Shown: piece by piece, positions 24,135 to 37,143 of the stretch
Layout: each line of letters begins with the position of its first letter
Position numbering within the stretch: position 1 is the stretch's first letter
NCBI GenBank assembly: GCA_030015575.1
Contig: CM057347.1
Location: forward strand, 510,883,176-510,947,175
Direction of reading: 5' to 3'
DNA: 64,000 bases
Source of the DNA: Agapanthus africanus
Lineage: Eukaryota; Streptophyta; Magnoliopsida; Asparagales; Amaryllidaceae
Notes under the pieces: model-generated
Seen by the model: the letters and a program-made list of their open reading frames with translations, nothing else
What the model was told of the DNA's origin: nothing
Database searches by the model: none
Translations under genes and position numbers: made by a program

Positions 24135-25076
24135 CAAAAATTTCGTCCTCGAAATTTACAAATTTTATTTTAAGAACTAGTTTATAAATAGATGGGGGTA
24201 TCTTGCACACATCTCATCTTCTCTTTTCCAAGTCGATTCTCCTGGAGTGTCTTTTCTCCACATCACTCGAACCATGTTGACTTCCTTGTTCCGAAGTGAC
24301 TTTACTTTCTTGTCCAGGATCTCAACAGGTTATTGCTCATAAGATAAGTCGGGCTGTACAGTGAACTCGGAATGATCGAGAATGTGGCTGGGGTCACTCA
24401 TATACCTTCTGAGTTGGGATATGTGGAACACATTATGCACTCCTTACAATGAAGGTGGAAGTGCCAAGTGGTATGCCACTTCACTGACTCGTTCGAGTAT
24501 GTCGAACGGTCCAATGTATCTTGGACTTAGTTTACCCCGTCTTCCAAATCGGATGTCTCCGCGGTTCGGAGATATCTTTAAGAATACGTGATTTCCTGGC
24601 TGGAACTCCAAATGACGGCGCTTTGCATCAGCCCAGTGCTTCTGTCAATCTTGAGTTATGCGCATTCTTTCCCTGATAGTACGAACCATATCAACAGTTG
24701 CTACTATCATCTCAGGTCCAAGGAGTTCTCTATCTCCGATGTCGTCCCAACTTAATGGCTATTGACACTTCCTTCTATAGAGTGCTGCAAATGGTGACAT
24801 TCCAATGCTTGCTTTGTAGCTGTTATTGTATGAAAACTCCACAAGATGTAGGTGATCTTCCCAAGATCCTCCGAAGTCTAACATACACGCTCTGAGCATA
24901 TCCTCCAAGATCTGAATAGCTCGCTCAGACTGACCATCTGTTTGTGGATGATAAGTCATGCTGAAGTTCAGACTTGTTCCCAAGCTTGCTTGCAAACTCT
25001 GCCAAAATTGCGATTGAAATCTAGCATCACGATTGGAGACAATGCAGACCGGTACTCCATGAAGTCTCACAATTTC

Positions 25077-25144
25077 CTGTATGAGTTCATGGGTATCAGA
25101 GATAGTACATATTTGAAGAGTTTAAATTTTAAGTAGATTCTTAC
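25077..25144 (-). other. Spliceosomal intron in gypsy B integrase (68 bp)
   Basis: On the minus strand the gap begins GTAAGAATC and ends CTCATACAG, with a CTGAT branch-like site. It separates a YME codon run from EIVRLHG, segments that are adjacent in element D (about 2337-2365). Its length is not a multiple of three, so the frame is restored only by removing it. Confidence 0.75.
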
Positions 25145-27572
25145 CTCCATGTACTTCTTTGCTAATGTCTCAGTTGATTGGCCAATTCGAAATAGGATGA
25201 AGTGAGCCGACTTTGTGAGTCGATCCACAATGACCCATACCGCATCGTTACCTTTTGTGTTGCGAGGAAGAGCAGTCACAAAATCCATGGTGATGTGTTG
25301 CCACTTCCATTCTAGGATAGGTAATGGTTGAAGTAATCCAGCAGTCCTGTGATATTCAGCCTTTACTTGCTGACACACCAAACATTTAGCGACGCTTCTG
25401 GCTATTTCATACTTCATTCTATACCACCAGTAATTCTGTCGTAGATTTTTGTACATCTTTATACCTCCAGGGTGTACTGAGTAGGGAGAGCTGTGAGCTT
25501 CTTTCATTAACTTTTCCCGAATAGAATCTTTTGGTACACATAATCTGCTGCCGTATCTCAAAGATCTGTCTTCATGGATGATGAAATCTGTTCTGAGTCC
25601 ATTCTCCACTTGTTCTCTGATCTTTTGCAATTTAGCATCACTTTCTTGAGCTGCTTTGATCTGATTGACAATGGTAGATTGAACGTGTAAATTCATCAAA
25701 CATGAAGCGTTACCTGGCATGACTACTTCAATCTTCATCTGATGCAAGTCTTGTTGAAGCTTCCACTGAGCGGTGAGATTCATCGATAATGGTTGGAGAC
25801 TAAGGACATCAGATACCACATTCACCTTTCCTGGATGATATTGCAGGTTGATTTTAAAGTCCGCCATGAGTTCTAACCATCGTCTCTACCGCATATTAAG
25901 TTCCTTCTGAGTAAACACATATTTCAGACTCTTGTGATCCGTGTATATGTTTACTTGCTCACCATGTAGATAATGGCGCCAAATCTTAAGAGCAAAGATA
26001 ACGGTTACCAATACCAAATCATGCGTCGGATAATTGCGCTCATGAGTTTTCAGCTGTCTTGAAGCATAAGCTACAACTTTACCGTGCTGATGTAGAACAC
26101 ATCCTAATCCCTTACCGGATGCATCACAATACACTTCGAAACCTCCAGATTGGTCCGGTATAACGAGAATAGGCGCTGATGTCAACCTTGACTTGATTTC
26201 TACGAAAGCTTGTTCGCATGCTTCTGACCACACAAAGTCTTCATCTTTACGTGTGAGCTTGGTCAGGGGTGTTGCTATCTTCGAAAAGCCTTCAATGAAC
26301 CTTCTGCAATATCCAGTTAGACCCAAGAAACTCCAAATGTTCTTCACTGACTTTGGTGTCGGTCATTCGCTTACTGCTGAAACTTTCGCTGGATCCACAG
26401 AGATTCCTTCGCCTGATACGATATGTCTAAGAAAACCAACTTAATCTAGCTAAAACTCACACTTTTTGTACTTGGCGTAGAATTGATGTTGTCGTAGAGT
26501 TTCCAAGACAATTCTTAGGTGCTCGGCATGCTCTTTCCGACTCTTAGAATACACCAGGATGTCGTCGATAAAGATGACAACGAACCTGTCTAAGTATTCC
26601 CAGAAAACTTGATTCATTAAGTTCATGAATATTGCTGGTGTGTTGGTCACTCCGAATGGCATCACAAGAAATTCGTAATGACCATAACGAGTTCTGAAAG
26701 CCGTTTTATGAATATCAGCTTCCTTGACCTTCACCTGATGATAACCTGAACGAAGATCTAATTTGGAGAAAACACAAGATCCACTTAGCTGATCGAATAA
26801 ATCGTCGATGCGCGGTAGCGGATACTTGTTCTTTATCGTTACTTCGTTCAAGGCTCTATAATCAATGCACATTCTGTATGAACCTTCCTTCTTCTTTACA
26901 AGCATACTGGTGATCCCCAACTTGATGTGCTGGGACGAATCCATCCTTTTGCCAATAATTCGTCCAACCGAGTTCGGACTTCCTTCAAACCTTATGGACT
27001 TAATCGATAAGGTGCTTTGATCACCGGTTGTGCTCCTGGTACTAAATCAATGCTGAATTAAAGAGCTCGATCGGGAGGCAAATCTGATATATCGTCAGGA
27101 AATACATTGTTGAACTCTCGAACCACTTTTGGCTTTGATTCTTCCTCCGCTAGAGTTGCTGCAATCACTGCCTTCTTTGGCTTCGTCTTGTAAGTACTTG
27201 GCTCCAAGGTACGGTCTCCACTTTTGAAATAAAAGACCGGATGGTCTAGAATCTCAAACACTACCCTCCTTTAACGACAGTCGATGGTAGCATAGAAGGT
27301 TCCGAGCCAATCCATACCTAGAACCACATCGAAGTTCGGTATGTCCAGCACCTTAAAGTCAGCATAGAATTCTCTGCTGCAGACGACTACTGGACACAAG
27401 CTGTATCCCATTGTTGCCTTTAGAACGCCATTCCCTGAACTGACATTCCAACTGGATAGAAGCGGTGTGACTGGAATCGCATGAGTTCGGACGAACCGTT
27501 GCGACATAAAGCAGTGAGATGCTCCAGTATCGAAGAGTGCTAGTGCAAGAAGTGAGACTACTAAGATTGTAC

Positions 27573-27659
27573 CAAAGGTATGTGGGATATGTTTTTGGTA
27601 TAGAAAAATAAGTGGATAGGTATTAAGACTGAAAGAAAAGCTTGAGAAGAAAGGGTTAC
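27573..27659 (-). other. Third intron-like gap in gypsy B, between gag and protease (87 bp)
   Basis: On the minus strand it begins GTAACCC and ends CCTTTG, between a VITG codon run and TILVVS; family proteins read VITGT here. The donor is good, but the acceptor lacks AG and the length is a multiple of three, so a plain insertion is possible. Confidence 0.35.
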
Positions 27660-27930
27660 CAGTGATGACTTAGCCAGTGGCCTCAGTTTCTTCCACGGTC
27701 ATCGTGAAAGCCTGTCGCCATGGTACATTCCTCCTGGCCGGAGGAGCATTCCTCGGAACGTTCCTTTGAGCTTGATGGAACTGATGAGGAGGTGCAGTCG
27801 GTGGTCCTCTAAGTGGTGGAGCAGGTAGTACAAGTCTCGGAGCAGGTGCTTGGATGGCTGGGCGTTGCGGGTAAGTGATTGCTGGCCTGGGTGTAGTATA
27901 TGAGTTTTGTCTACGAGGACAAGACACAAT

Positions 27931-29986
27931 TGTAAGTCTATGGTAGCGCCCCGGCCGTCAATCCTAGGCCAAACGCAGAACAAAAACCTTTCACGAAACA
28001 GGCGCTATCGTAGCCTTTCACCCGGATCGAACCATTAACATAAACTAGCTAACTAGAGAAGGGTTAGAAAAGCTATACCGATCGATCCGTGCCTTTCAGT
28101 CTTTAGCCACCATCCCTATCTCCTCGCGGCATCTCCGATCTCCGGTCTCCTCGTCGGAAGGGCACCACATCAAGAAGTCATTTTATAGGTTCCCGCTTCA
28201 AACCGAAGCAACTCGAACATGAAGTTTGCTAGCCGACATGTCCAAGGTGATGTAGAGAATGTGTGTGATAATTTTGTCTCAAGCATCCATTGATTCTCAA
28301 CACATGAGAGTGTATGGATGGAGGTTTAAGATGATGCCATTAATGGAGATAGTGAGCTCAAGAATAAAGAGGAAGAAGAAGAGCTTTCTTTTATTATTGT
28401 GTTGGAATAATAATGAGAGTGAGCTAGAATCATAAACACAAGAGCAAACCCCAAGCCATATAGATCCCCTCTCTCTCTCCTCTTATCATTTCAACACGTT
28501 AAATCAATCCAAAATGTGACATATGCACAAATAAAGAGACCATGAGTTATCACCTATGCATGTGTCACAACAAATGCTCATCATCATGACTTTGAGCTCA
28601 TAATTTCCATATGTAAACATTTATCCAAATGTTTACAACAATAAAAAGAGAATGACATCTACTAAAGTAAACTCGTGACGGATCACAAGGATACCCCTCA
28701 CCTGTATATACATACCTGCATCCGCATTCCGACTGAATGCAAATGCGATGGGACGAAAGTAATCCAACAAATCTAATACTAGGATCTGGCTTAAACCAAA
28801 GACCACTAGTATAATCCGTCCGATCATGATCCGTGCACAAGTGCACGTATATGAACGAACCCTGCCATAATACCATACGGCCTCTACAACGTTTCGCCCG
28901 AAACTTGGAAAAACTATCTGTGGGGGACTCTAAAGACTCGTCAATACACTGGCTGTGGATTTAACCACTAGCACGTCAGTGGCACTAGCTATGCGTAACG
29001 GCTGCCGAGGTATTGACCAAAAAGGAGGCTGATGGGTGAACTTATCCTGACACCATACTGAGCTTGTCAGTGACAATATCCGTACAGTCCGGTCCGTTCG
29101 TCTATAAGTATCGCATGTCGGGCCTAGGGGGCTGGTAAACGTCGGACCCCCAAAAGCGGCACACCCCAAAAGTGGTACAAGTTGTGTCAAAGTGTAGCCC
29201 AGAACACCCTGAGATACTACTGGAATACCTACCAATAAATCTCTTGCCTTGGCCAAGGACTTCGTGTAATGGCTCTCATAGACACAGCGCGATCTCACCC
29301 CCAATACCGGGAGAGACGAAACCCCTGCCGATCCGCTCACTGTCTCTATGTGGTTCGGGACTGTACCCAACTAAAACCTGTTTGCACGACTCCTTTGAGA
29401 CATGGTAGGGTAGTAATCAAAGCACAGTGGGAACTCACACGAGACAAATGACGATTCTTAAGTCGATGAACTAAGCTGTACACATGTCACCATGGAACTG
29501 CTATCTGACGCTAGGTATATCACCAACTAGCATGTTCCCGGCGAGTCCTGTCCGATATACTCATAACCCAATGAGCACCTGTATACATCTTAGGTGAACC
29601 AACTGACACCAATGGCTTGTTAGACCGGCCACCGTCCCTCGTCGGGGTCTCGACTGTATACACTAGTCTACTAACGGAGTATTGATGCCCAGTCTCGAAA
29701 CTCCCACGACTAGAGACACTTTTAAGGATGTGCTTATAGACTACCCAACTCTCACGTATATGATCGCCATCATACTGCTGGTAGTCAAGCAAGAATCCTA
29801 AGGGCTCTATCAACTTGTAATAGTGATCTGTAATATCACTTAAAGCAAGTACACGGTGATAAAAACAAACCAGATAGCATACTATTATCTTGAGCAAGAC
29901 TGTCCTTCCGGCATAGATCCTCCCTCAATCATTGCAATCACGTGCCTGCGATCCAATAATTCACTTTGAGGGCACTATATCCAACA
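27931..29986 (-). repeat. 3' LTR of Copia-2 (2056 bp)
   Basis: It runs TGTAAGTCTA to TATCCAACA. The right LTR copy differs by several percent and by a 10-15 bp gap near 28140. The adjacent ATCTCCCACTTTCACT (29987-30002) is the complement of the polypurine tract. Open frames inside are not conserved genes. Confidence 0.9.
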
Positions 29987-30839
29987 ATCTCCCACTTTCA
30001 CTCAAGGCTAATTATTGCGATGTCACATACTCACAGCCCGTGTGATACCGAACACCCAACTCCTCTACTGATCAGTCTCACAAAACCCGTTTGTGAAACT
30101 ATTGCGTTCGAGGAATAGCCTCAGTGAGTGGATTCGCTCTAATGTTTCTTTCTATGTCTCTCTTAATCTCAAGTTCACGGAGAAAGCCATCTCCCGAAAT
30201 GAGAAATACCTGTCTTAGAATATGTCTGGATATCTGATGGGACCTAGTTCATAAATGAACTCCAAATCCAAAATTCTTAGACTGTATCGTCAACTGAATT
30301 TAATCAGTATCCTGCGTCATGCCTCCCTCAGTGTCCGCTTGGATCACCTGGACAAACTACTGCCCCTCGTTAGAGGGAAAACTATAACTCTGACAGTCAC
30401 TCTGTCATCCAGGTCACCTTGGAAGCCTGGAATGATAACCGTCTCCCGAAGGAGGCTGTTATTATCATATCCCTAGAACATCCATTTATGTTCTAAAACT
30501 GCTTCCGAACGTTTCTCCAGGATTGGATTAATATCACAACTTATTGCATCTATTGCAAAAACAACATCTGGTGTGGTACTAGACATCTCATGATTGACTC
30601 AATTGCCTAAGCAAGTGCTGTGCCAATCATGCGCATCCCTCTCCCCTTTAGTCTGTAAGACACCTTTAGAGAGGGTGACTCCATCACCTGCAGGTACACC
30701 ACCATGCCAGGAGTCGTCCATTCTAAAACACCTTTAGAATACTGTCTAAGTACCCAGATTGGGACACTTCCCAAATCTAGATCTAGAACCATAGATCTAG
30801 TAACCAGAATACCTGATATAATATCCAAATCCTATGTGG

Positions 30840-31060
30840 AGAAACCACTGTGTGACAATCACAGTATAACCGATCGTAGTATAGGAATATCACTTCCTAC
30901 TCTGTGTATGTCATCCAAATACCAGGACATCACACCCTACTACTTTCTTAACAGATACATCCCTTATTCTGATGAAGTCAAAACCCTTGACTGTCACATC
31001 AAAAATAGATAATCTATCTCCGCTATATCTGCTTTAGTCTATAAACAGACACAAGCTTCT
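30840..31060 (-). pseudogene. Copia-2 reverse transcriptase remnant
   Basis: The minus strand gives VKGFDFI (about 30970-30990), matching the same words in Copia-3 RT, and a degraded YLDDI at the catalytic site (about 30905-30925). Stops and shifts are frequent. The stretch 30003-30840 should hold the rest of RT/RNase H but has no clear motif. Confidence 0.6.
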
Positions 31061-31110
31061 TATCCACTATGCTTCCGCTGTTCCCACTGACTACGACAAC
31101 CCTCTGGAAG

Positions 31111-31153
<43 letters not shown>

Positions 31154-31379
31154 TGCACTTCTAAAGTTAGTTTAGAAGGACGCTATACTCATCCTCCTGC
31201 CGGGTCTCACAGCTTGGAACAACAGTAGTGTCAAGTCTGGGTAAACAAGAACCTCCCTGTCACCGTCCTTGAGGATACCAGAGTACCTCTTGGGTGCCTG
31301 TGGTTACCCACCATATCTGCAGAGTGGCTAATGGAATGTCAAACCTGATTGAATTTTTAGGTCCTATTAAACTTTCAGT

Positions 31380-31640
31380 AATCGTTTGCGGTTCTGGAAT
31401 CACTTCCAGTCCTACCATACTCCCACTACTGTTTTCTGAAAAGGTCCATTTTACTAAAACTGTGGCGAGTCAAGAACAATATCACTATTGATCTTCCAGA
31501 TGGTAGAAAGTCAACTCTCGTCATAACCCGGGTCAACCCACAAACAGCCATTACAGAAACGTGCCTTGAGTTATCCAGAGTCTGGTTTTAAGTATAAGCC
31601 GGACAACTCCATATACCTTAACTTCGTTAAGATATGAGCC
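31380..31640 (-). pseudogene. Copia-2 integrase C-terminal remnant
   Basis: Near 31575-31625 the minus strand reads EVKVYG then, after a shift, RLILKT, corresponding to the KIWGCPAYV-LK block of Copia-3 (9100-9140). It is placed by order and this block only. A TA microsatellite lies at about 31110-31150. From 31640 to 32580 I recognise nothing firm. Confidence 0.4.
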
Positions 31641-32585
31641 ATTCTATATCTAATATAGAAACAGATGCACTGATTTAATTGGAACCAGATTCAAATCATG
31701 CAGCTGTCTCTAGTGCATGTCAACTAAATGGAGAGGAGCCGATCAACATTACTCAACTTAGGAGTGCATCCATACATGAGTAACCTGAAAGAGAAACAAG
31801 TTTCTCAAAACTATTACTATCAACTGAATACCATACACAAGTATCTACATTTTCGATTACCTTGAAGAATCCTGATACTTGTAACACATGGTTCTTTACT
31901 TTACTCTTATACCTATAACTTTTCAAACCTTGGACCTTGTGTCTATACGAAACACCTGTCTAAAACTAGAGAAGTCACAAGTAAATAGAATATAGTACGA
32001 GTACCAACCCCTTTTGTCCTAATGGACACTGGACAACATACAATACTCTATATAAGTCTCCTGAGTTGAATAACTCAAATCCTGTGTGTCGTAGGTTGAA
32101 AACTGTACTATGGTTATGAAGAATTACATCGCTGTTGAATGCTCATTACCTAATCATCAACTGATATAGGTAAATGTCATGGACATAATTTCAAAAAGTT
32201 ATATCTAAAAAACGTACAGATATATCAGTTTGAAATTGGTGCATAACAACGGATATTCAAAACCAAATATCTACCGTTCGGCAAAAACCCAGGCGATTTC
32301 CTCAAATATCACCAATTACAACGAATCCCGATATAATGAGGATGATCACCTAATTCCCAATAACTTACTCCCACTCATCATCTGTAAAACCATACAGATG
32401 TGAGAATCATACCTGGTAAATACATACCCTGGAGCAAGTGTCTAATTGGGAAATCAGTTTTCAATTAATAATGCACAGAGAAACTAAAACATGAAAATGT
32501 TTCGAAGGGGTATCCCGGTATTCCTAGTAATGTCTCTTCCATTATCCAGATTCATGACTGTAACCGTATATTTCCTTGCCATCTC

Positions 32586-33360
32586 TCCAAATCCCTTTAT
32601 TTGTCTTTACTCATTACCTTCTGTACACCCCCTTAGGCTAAATGGTTTTCTTCCTTCCTTACCGTTCGGCACCAGCCTATGGTTTGGAAGAAGACTATCC
32701 AATAAGCATAATAGGTGTACTCTCCTAATCCTAGGAGTACTCGTAATCTGAGAGAAGGTGAAGATAAAAGACAACTGAATAAACCTTATTCCTATTTCTC
32801 CTGAGCAGAATCCATCTCCGAACTGGAACAAGTTCTTTCGAGTTCGTATATAACCATACGATGGAATATCCAATAACTGTGGATGTTCGTAGTGATACGG
32901 GGTGTTCTGGAGAAATACCAAGATGAAGTAGGAGTGGCGATGAAATATGTGGTTTGGTCGTGAATGATAGCAGTTGCAATTTACTTTGTTCTCTTTCTAA
33001 TCCCTTTATTTGTCTTTACTTATTACCTTCTGTACACCTCACTTAGGCTAATCGGTTTTCTTCATTCCCTACCTTTCGGCACCTGCCTGTGGTTTGGATG
33101 AAGACTATCTAATTAGCGTAATAGGTGTACTGTCCTAACCCAAGGAGCACTCGCAACCTGAGAGAAGGTAAAAGGAAAAAGACAACTGAATAGTCCTATT
33201 CAATCTCTCCAGAACCAGAATCCATCCTCGAATCTGGAACAAATTCCTTCGAGTTCTTATATAACCATACGATGGATTTATCCAATAGAAGTGGACGTTC
33301 GTAATAATACGGTGTGTTCTGGAGAAATGCAAGGGGTAAAAGAAGGAGTGGCAATGATAT
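32586..33360 (-). repeat. Tandem duplication of about 400 bp in Copia-2
   Basis: Copies at 32586-32970 and 32993-33360 share CCCTTTATTTGTCTTTAC, ACCATACGATGGA and TGTTCTGGAGAAATRC blocks in the same order. It is absent from Copia-3. No coding function is recognised. Confidence 0.8.
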
Positions 33361-33753
33361 ATGCAACTCAGACAATCCAAAATTCAGTGTTTTAAGAAAG
33401 TTCGGTTAACTTGGTCACTGAGTCATAGTCTAGGGTCGGGCCATGGTCACTGTCAGAGAGAGAGAGAAAAAAGAAACGCTCTGCGTGCACTCTTACCTAG
33501 ATCAGAATGGTTATCACTTTATCTAATCAGGAAACCTCCCAGTGTAAGCTCAAATTCTCCTCCAAACCTGAAAGTAGAATTAGTCGGGATTACCTGAGGA
33601 GTAAACCAACTCATCAGTGGGAATCGGGATCCAACTATCATCGCATGATAACGTGATGGAATCCACTCGCGTTATCACACTCCAGAAGGTATGCGCATGC
33701 CTGGCAAGTTTCAGTTTCTTTAGAAACTCCCGATGTGATTTTTACCCCATGCT

Positions 33754-33963
33754 CTTATGACCTTGACGAAGGTCAACAAATCATAAGTCACATGTCAAGT
33801 TCTACCCGTCATTGTCCAGGTTAATTTGAACCCATCCGTACAAGCCCTTGACGAAGGTCAATAAGGTTGTACGACTATCCCAAACCAACGCATCTATCTA
33901 TGCAACAGAAAGGTAACAAGCAACTACCATTCACTATGCCTTGACAAAGGTCAACAAACACAG
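33754..33963 (-). other. Triplet of stem-loops in the Copia-2 leader
   Basis: The core CCTTGACRAAGGTCAAYAA is repeated three times with different arms: CTTATGA/TCATAAG (33754-33760, 33781-33787), CGTACAA/TTGTACG (33837-33843, 33867-33873) and CTATG/CACAG (33934-33938, 33959-33963). The last pairs fully only in minus-strand RNA, by a G-U pair. Confidence 0.75.
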
Positions 33964-34099
33964 CATGAATACTAAGTGCTACCCGTCTGAAATGACGGGG
34001 GGCTACGAATGGTTTTTGGCGAAAAACCTTTAACGTAATGAACTTGATATCGTTGAAGAAACCGGATAGCTTTTACAAATATATAGTGGCGAAAACCTT

Positions 34100-34345
34100 T
34101 GCTAAAGAGGTCACTTCCGGTGAAGGGATCTCGGCTCTTTCCCCGTAGAATGAGGTGAAGGATATTCCAAACTGAATACCATGATGCAAAGCAAAAAGTA
34201 ATCGACTATAATGAAGTTATTACCCTGACGCAAACTTCTGTCCAAGAGGTCACTTCCGATAAAGGGATCTCGGCCCTTGCCTCGTCGAATGAGGTGCAGG
34301 ATATTCATAACCGAATGCCACTGTGCAAAAGAAAAGTGAACGTCC
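34100..34345 (-). repeat. Two-copy tandem repeat in the Copia-2 leader
   Basis: Copies start near 34100 and 34241 and share AAGAGGTCACTTCCG, GGGATCTCGGC and GAATGAGGTG. This is the counterpart of 11238-11490 in Copia-3. Confidence 0.8.
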
Positions 34346-35736
34346 TCACAATAACAGCTTTTTGAAAATTGTTCCAACAACATCAAACATGTTTGTTTAG
34401 CTTGCATTGATCCGAATCAATGCAGTCCCATCAATTGATCACACCAATAAAGAACGAAAATATGATGTATGTATATGCCATCCGCATTCACCACTGGGTC
34501 TTGTCATCACCCGTTAGGTTACTTAACTAACGACAGAGTGGGGACTGGACTAGCGCGGATGTAAAACATATACAACATCTACTAGTATATATATCAATAT
34601 ATAATAATCGCTCATGTCATGATAAATGTAACATTACAGAAAAGTAATAAGCATTACAGAACAATACAGATAATCTGGGATTCCCGGGTTTCCTTTGAGC
34701 CGCAAGGGAAACCCGACGTTCCTCTGGTCGTGTGGATAGCCTGTGCAATGAAATCCTAGACCCTTACGGGCGCGGCAAGTTACCCGCTAAAAGCTGAAGC
34801 GAGGCAGCCCCCTTCAACAAAGTGAATGGACCACCCAGCACTTCACGGAATCCGGTAACTTGAGCACCCCACCTTGGGTCAACCTATACCCCCTACGAGT
34901 GCGGCGAATAGCCCGCCAATTCTAGAGTGAAGCCCCCTCCATCTCAAAGCCATGAGATATGGGCCCATTACCCTCTAGAACCCGGCTATCCGTGCACTCG
35001 TCAGCGGGGTAATCCTAGTACAGAAAAGAAAAATATATACAACGGGTACATCAACCTCAATTCGGTCGTGCCCCAAAAGAATAATATACAAACAGTGACG
35101 GCAGTCCACACGTCGGACGCTTGCCTCGCGATATCAAATGTACAAATAAAACTAAACTGTACTAATATTGCACCAAGCTATCCACCACGACAAATCCGCA
35201 ACATCACAGCATAACACAAAACATCAACATGAATATCACGTTCGCAAACCCGTCTAAAAGAGCTATACCAATTAGACAAGATTTACCGCTCGAATGACAT
35301 TCACGGTCGCAGATAGTAATGTAAGTACTGTGAACTAACTTATTTAAAATTTCGATCGACAAAATTTCCCGAAGTGGGCCCCAAGTACAAATCCAGTATT
35401 CAAACAAAATCTGGGGCCAAACAAAATATTCCAGAAACCACAATTCCATATGAAAGACACCCAGAAGAAAAATGGTGCACTGCCCCAAAACGGCGGCGGA
35501 ACCGCGGCCAACACATGGGTTAAGCCGTTGTTCCGCGGCGTTCTTGTGGTACCAGTTTACCAAATTTCTACAGTAGTCTTAAAAACGCCTCCATGATTTT
35601 CTGACATACCCAAAATAATTTTTCGACGAAAAAAAATTCCGACAGAAATTGCATAAAGTGGAATCGCGGTTTTGGAAATTTCGTTCGATCGATATTTTAA
35701 ACAAGTTAGAAAAAGCTAGTAAAGGGTTAATGGCGT
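34346..35736 (-). other. Copia-2 non-coding leader
   Basis: No gene is supported. Blocks with GCGGCGAATAGCCCGCCAATTC (in part) and CTCTAGAACCCGG (34890-34990) resemble 11800-11900 in Copia-3. Confidence 0.5.
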
Positions 35737-35748
35737 GGCTCTGATACC
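35737..35748 (-). other. Primer binding site of Copia-2
   Basis: GGCTCTGATACC is the complement of the initiator tRNA-Met primer site, one base from the LTR start at 35750. Confidence 0.9.
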
Positions 35749-35749
35749 T

Positions 35750-37143
35750 TGTAAGTCTACGGTAGTGCCCCGGCCGTCAATCCTAAGCCAAACGCGGAAC
35801 AAAAACTTTTTACGAAACTGACGCTATCGTAGTCTTTCATCCGGATCGAACCATTAACACAAACTAGCTAACTAGAGAAGGGTTAGAAAAGCTATACCGA
35901 TCGATCCGTGTCTTTCGGTCTTTAGCCACCATCCCTAGCTCCTCGCGGCATCTCCGATCTCCTCGTCGGAAGGGCACCACGTCAAGATGTCATTTTATGG
36001 GCTCCCGCTTCAAACCGAAGCAACTCGAACATGAAGTTTGCTAGCCGACATGTCCAAGGTGATGTAGAGAATGTGTGTGATAATTTTGTCTCAAACATCC
36101 ATTGATTCTCAACACATGAGAGTGTATGGATGGAGGTTTAAGATGATGCCATTAATGGAGATAGTGAGCTCAAGAAGAAAGAGGAAGAAGAAGAGCTTTC
36201 TTTTGTTATTGTGTTGAAATAATAATGAGAGTGAGCTAGAATCATAAACACAAGAGCAAACCCCAAGCCATATGGCTGCCCCCTCTCTCTCCTCTTATCA
36301 TTTCAACACACTAAATCAATCCAAAATGTGACATATGCACAAATAAAGAGACCATGAGTCATCACCTATACATGTATCACAACAAATGCCCCTCATCATG
36401 ACTTTGAGCTCATAATTTCCATATGTAAACATTTATCCAAATGTTTACAACAATAAAAAAAGAATGGAATCTACTAAAGTAAACTCGTGACGGATCACAA
36501 GGATACCCCTCACCTGTATATACATACATGCATCCGCATTCCGACTGAATGTAGATGCGATGAGACGAAAGTAATTCAACAAATCTAATAATAGGATCCG
36601 GCTTAAACTAAAGACCATTAGTATGATCCGTCCGATCATGATCCGTGCACAAGTGCACGTATATGACCGGACCCTGCCATAATACCATACGGCCTCTACA
36701 ACGTTTCGCCCGAAACTTAGGAAAACTATCTGGGGGGGACTCTAAAGACTCGTCAATACACTGGCTGTGGATTTAACCACTACCACGTCAGTGGCACTAG
36801 CTGTGCGTAACGGCTGCCAAGGTATTGACCAAAAGGGAGGCTGATGGGTGAACTCATCCTGACACCCTACTGAGCCTGTCAGTGACAATATCCGTACAGT
36901 CCGGTCCGTTCGTCTATGAGTATCGCATGTCAGGCCTAGGGGGCTGGTAAACGTCAGACCCCCAAAAGCGGTACAAGTCGTGTCGGAGTGTAGCCCAGAA
37001 CACCCTGAGATACTACTGGAATACCTACCAGTAAATCTCCTGCCTTGGCCAAGGACTTCGTGTAATAGCTCTCCTAGACACAGCGCGATCTCACCCCCAA
37101 TACCGGCAGAGACGAAACCCCTGCCGATCCGCTCACTGCCTCC
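35750..37143 (-). repeat. 5' LTR of Copia-2, first part
   Basis: It is homologous to 27931 to about 29340 and stops at CCTCC (37139-37143), the target duplication of the inner element. It continues at 53427. Confidence 0.9.

Larger units (their letters stand above)
24177..27925 (-). pseudogene. Gypsy B gag C-terminus and pol (protease, RT, RNase H, integrase, chromodomain)
   Basis: In sense order from the right: gag tail (27670-27925), protease with an intact DTGAS (about 27515-27530) and VVLGMDWL (about 27310), RT with FIDDIL (about 26565-26585), RNase H with [10 protein letters not shown] (about 26105-26135) and TDHKS (about 25925), integrase zinc domain (about 25370-25500), core with MDFV (about 25280), SNRDARF (about 25020) and SERAIQ (about 24915), and a chromodomain ending at 24177. 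In-frame stops occur near 25890, 26360 and 26445, and the RT-protease linker is shifted. It is a relative of element D, but inactive. Two intron-like gaps lie in it. Confidence 0.9.
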
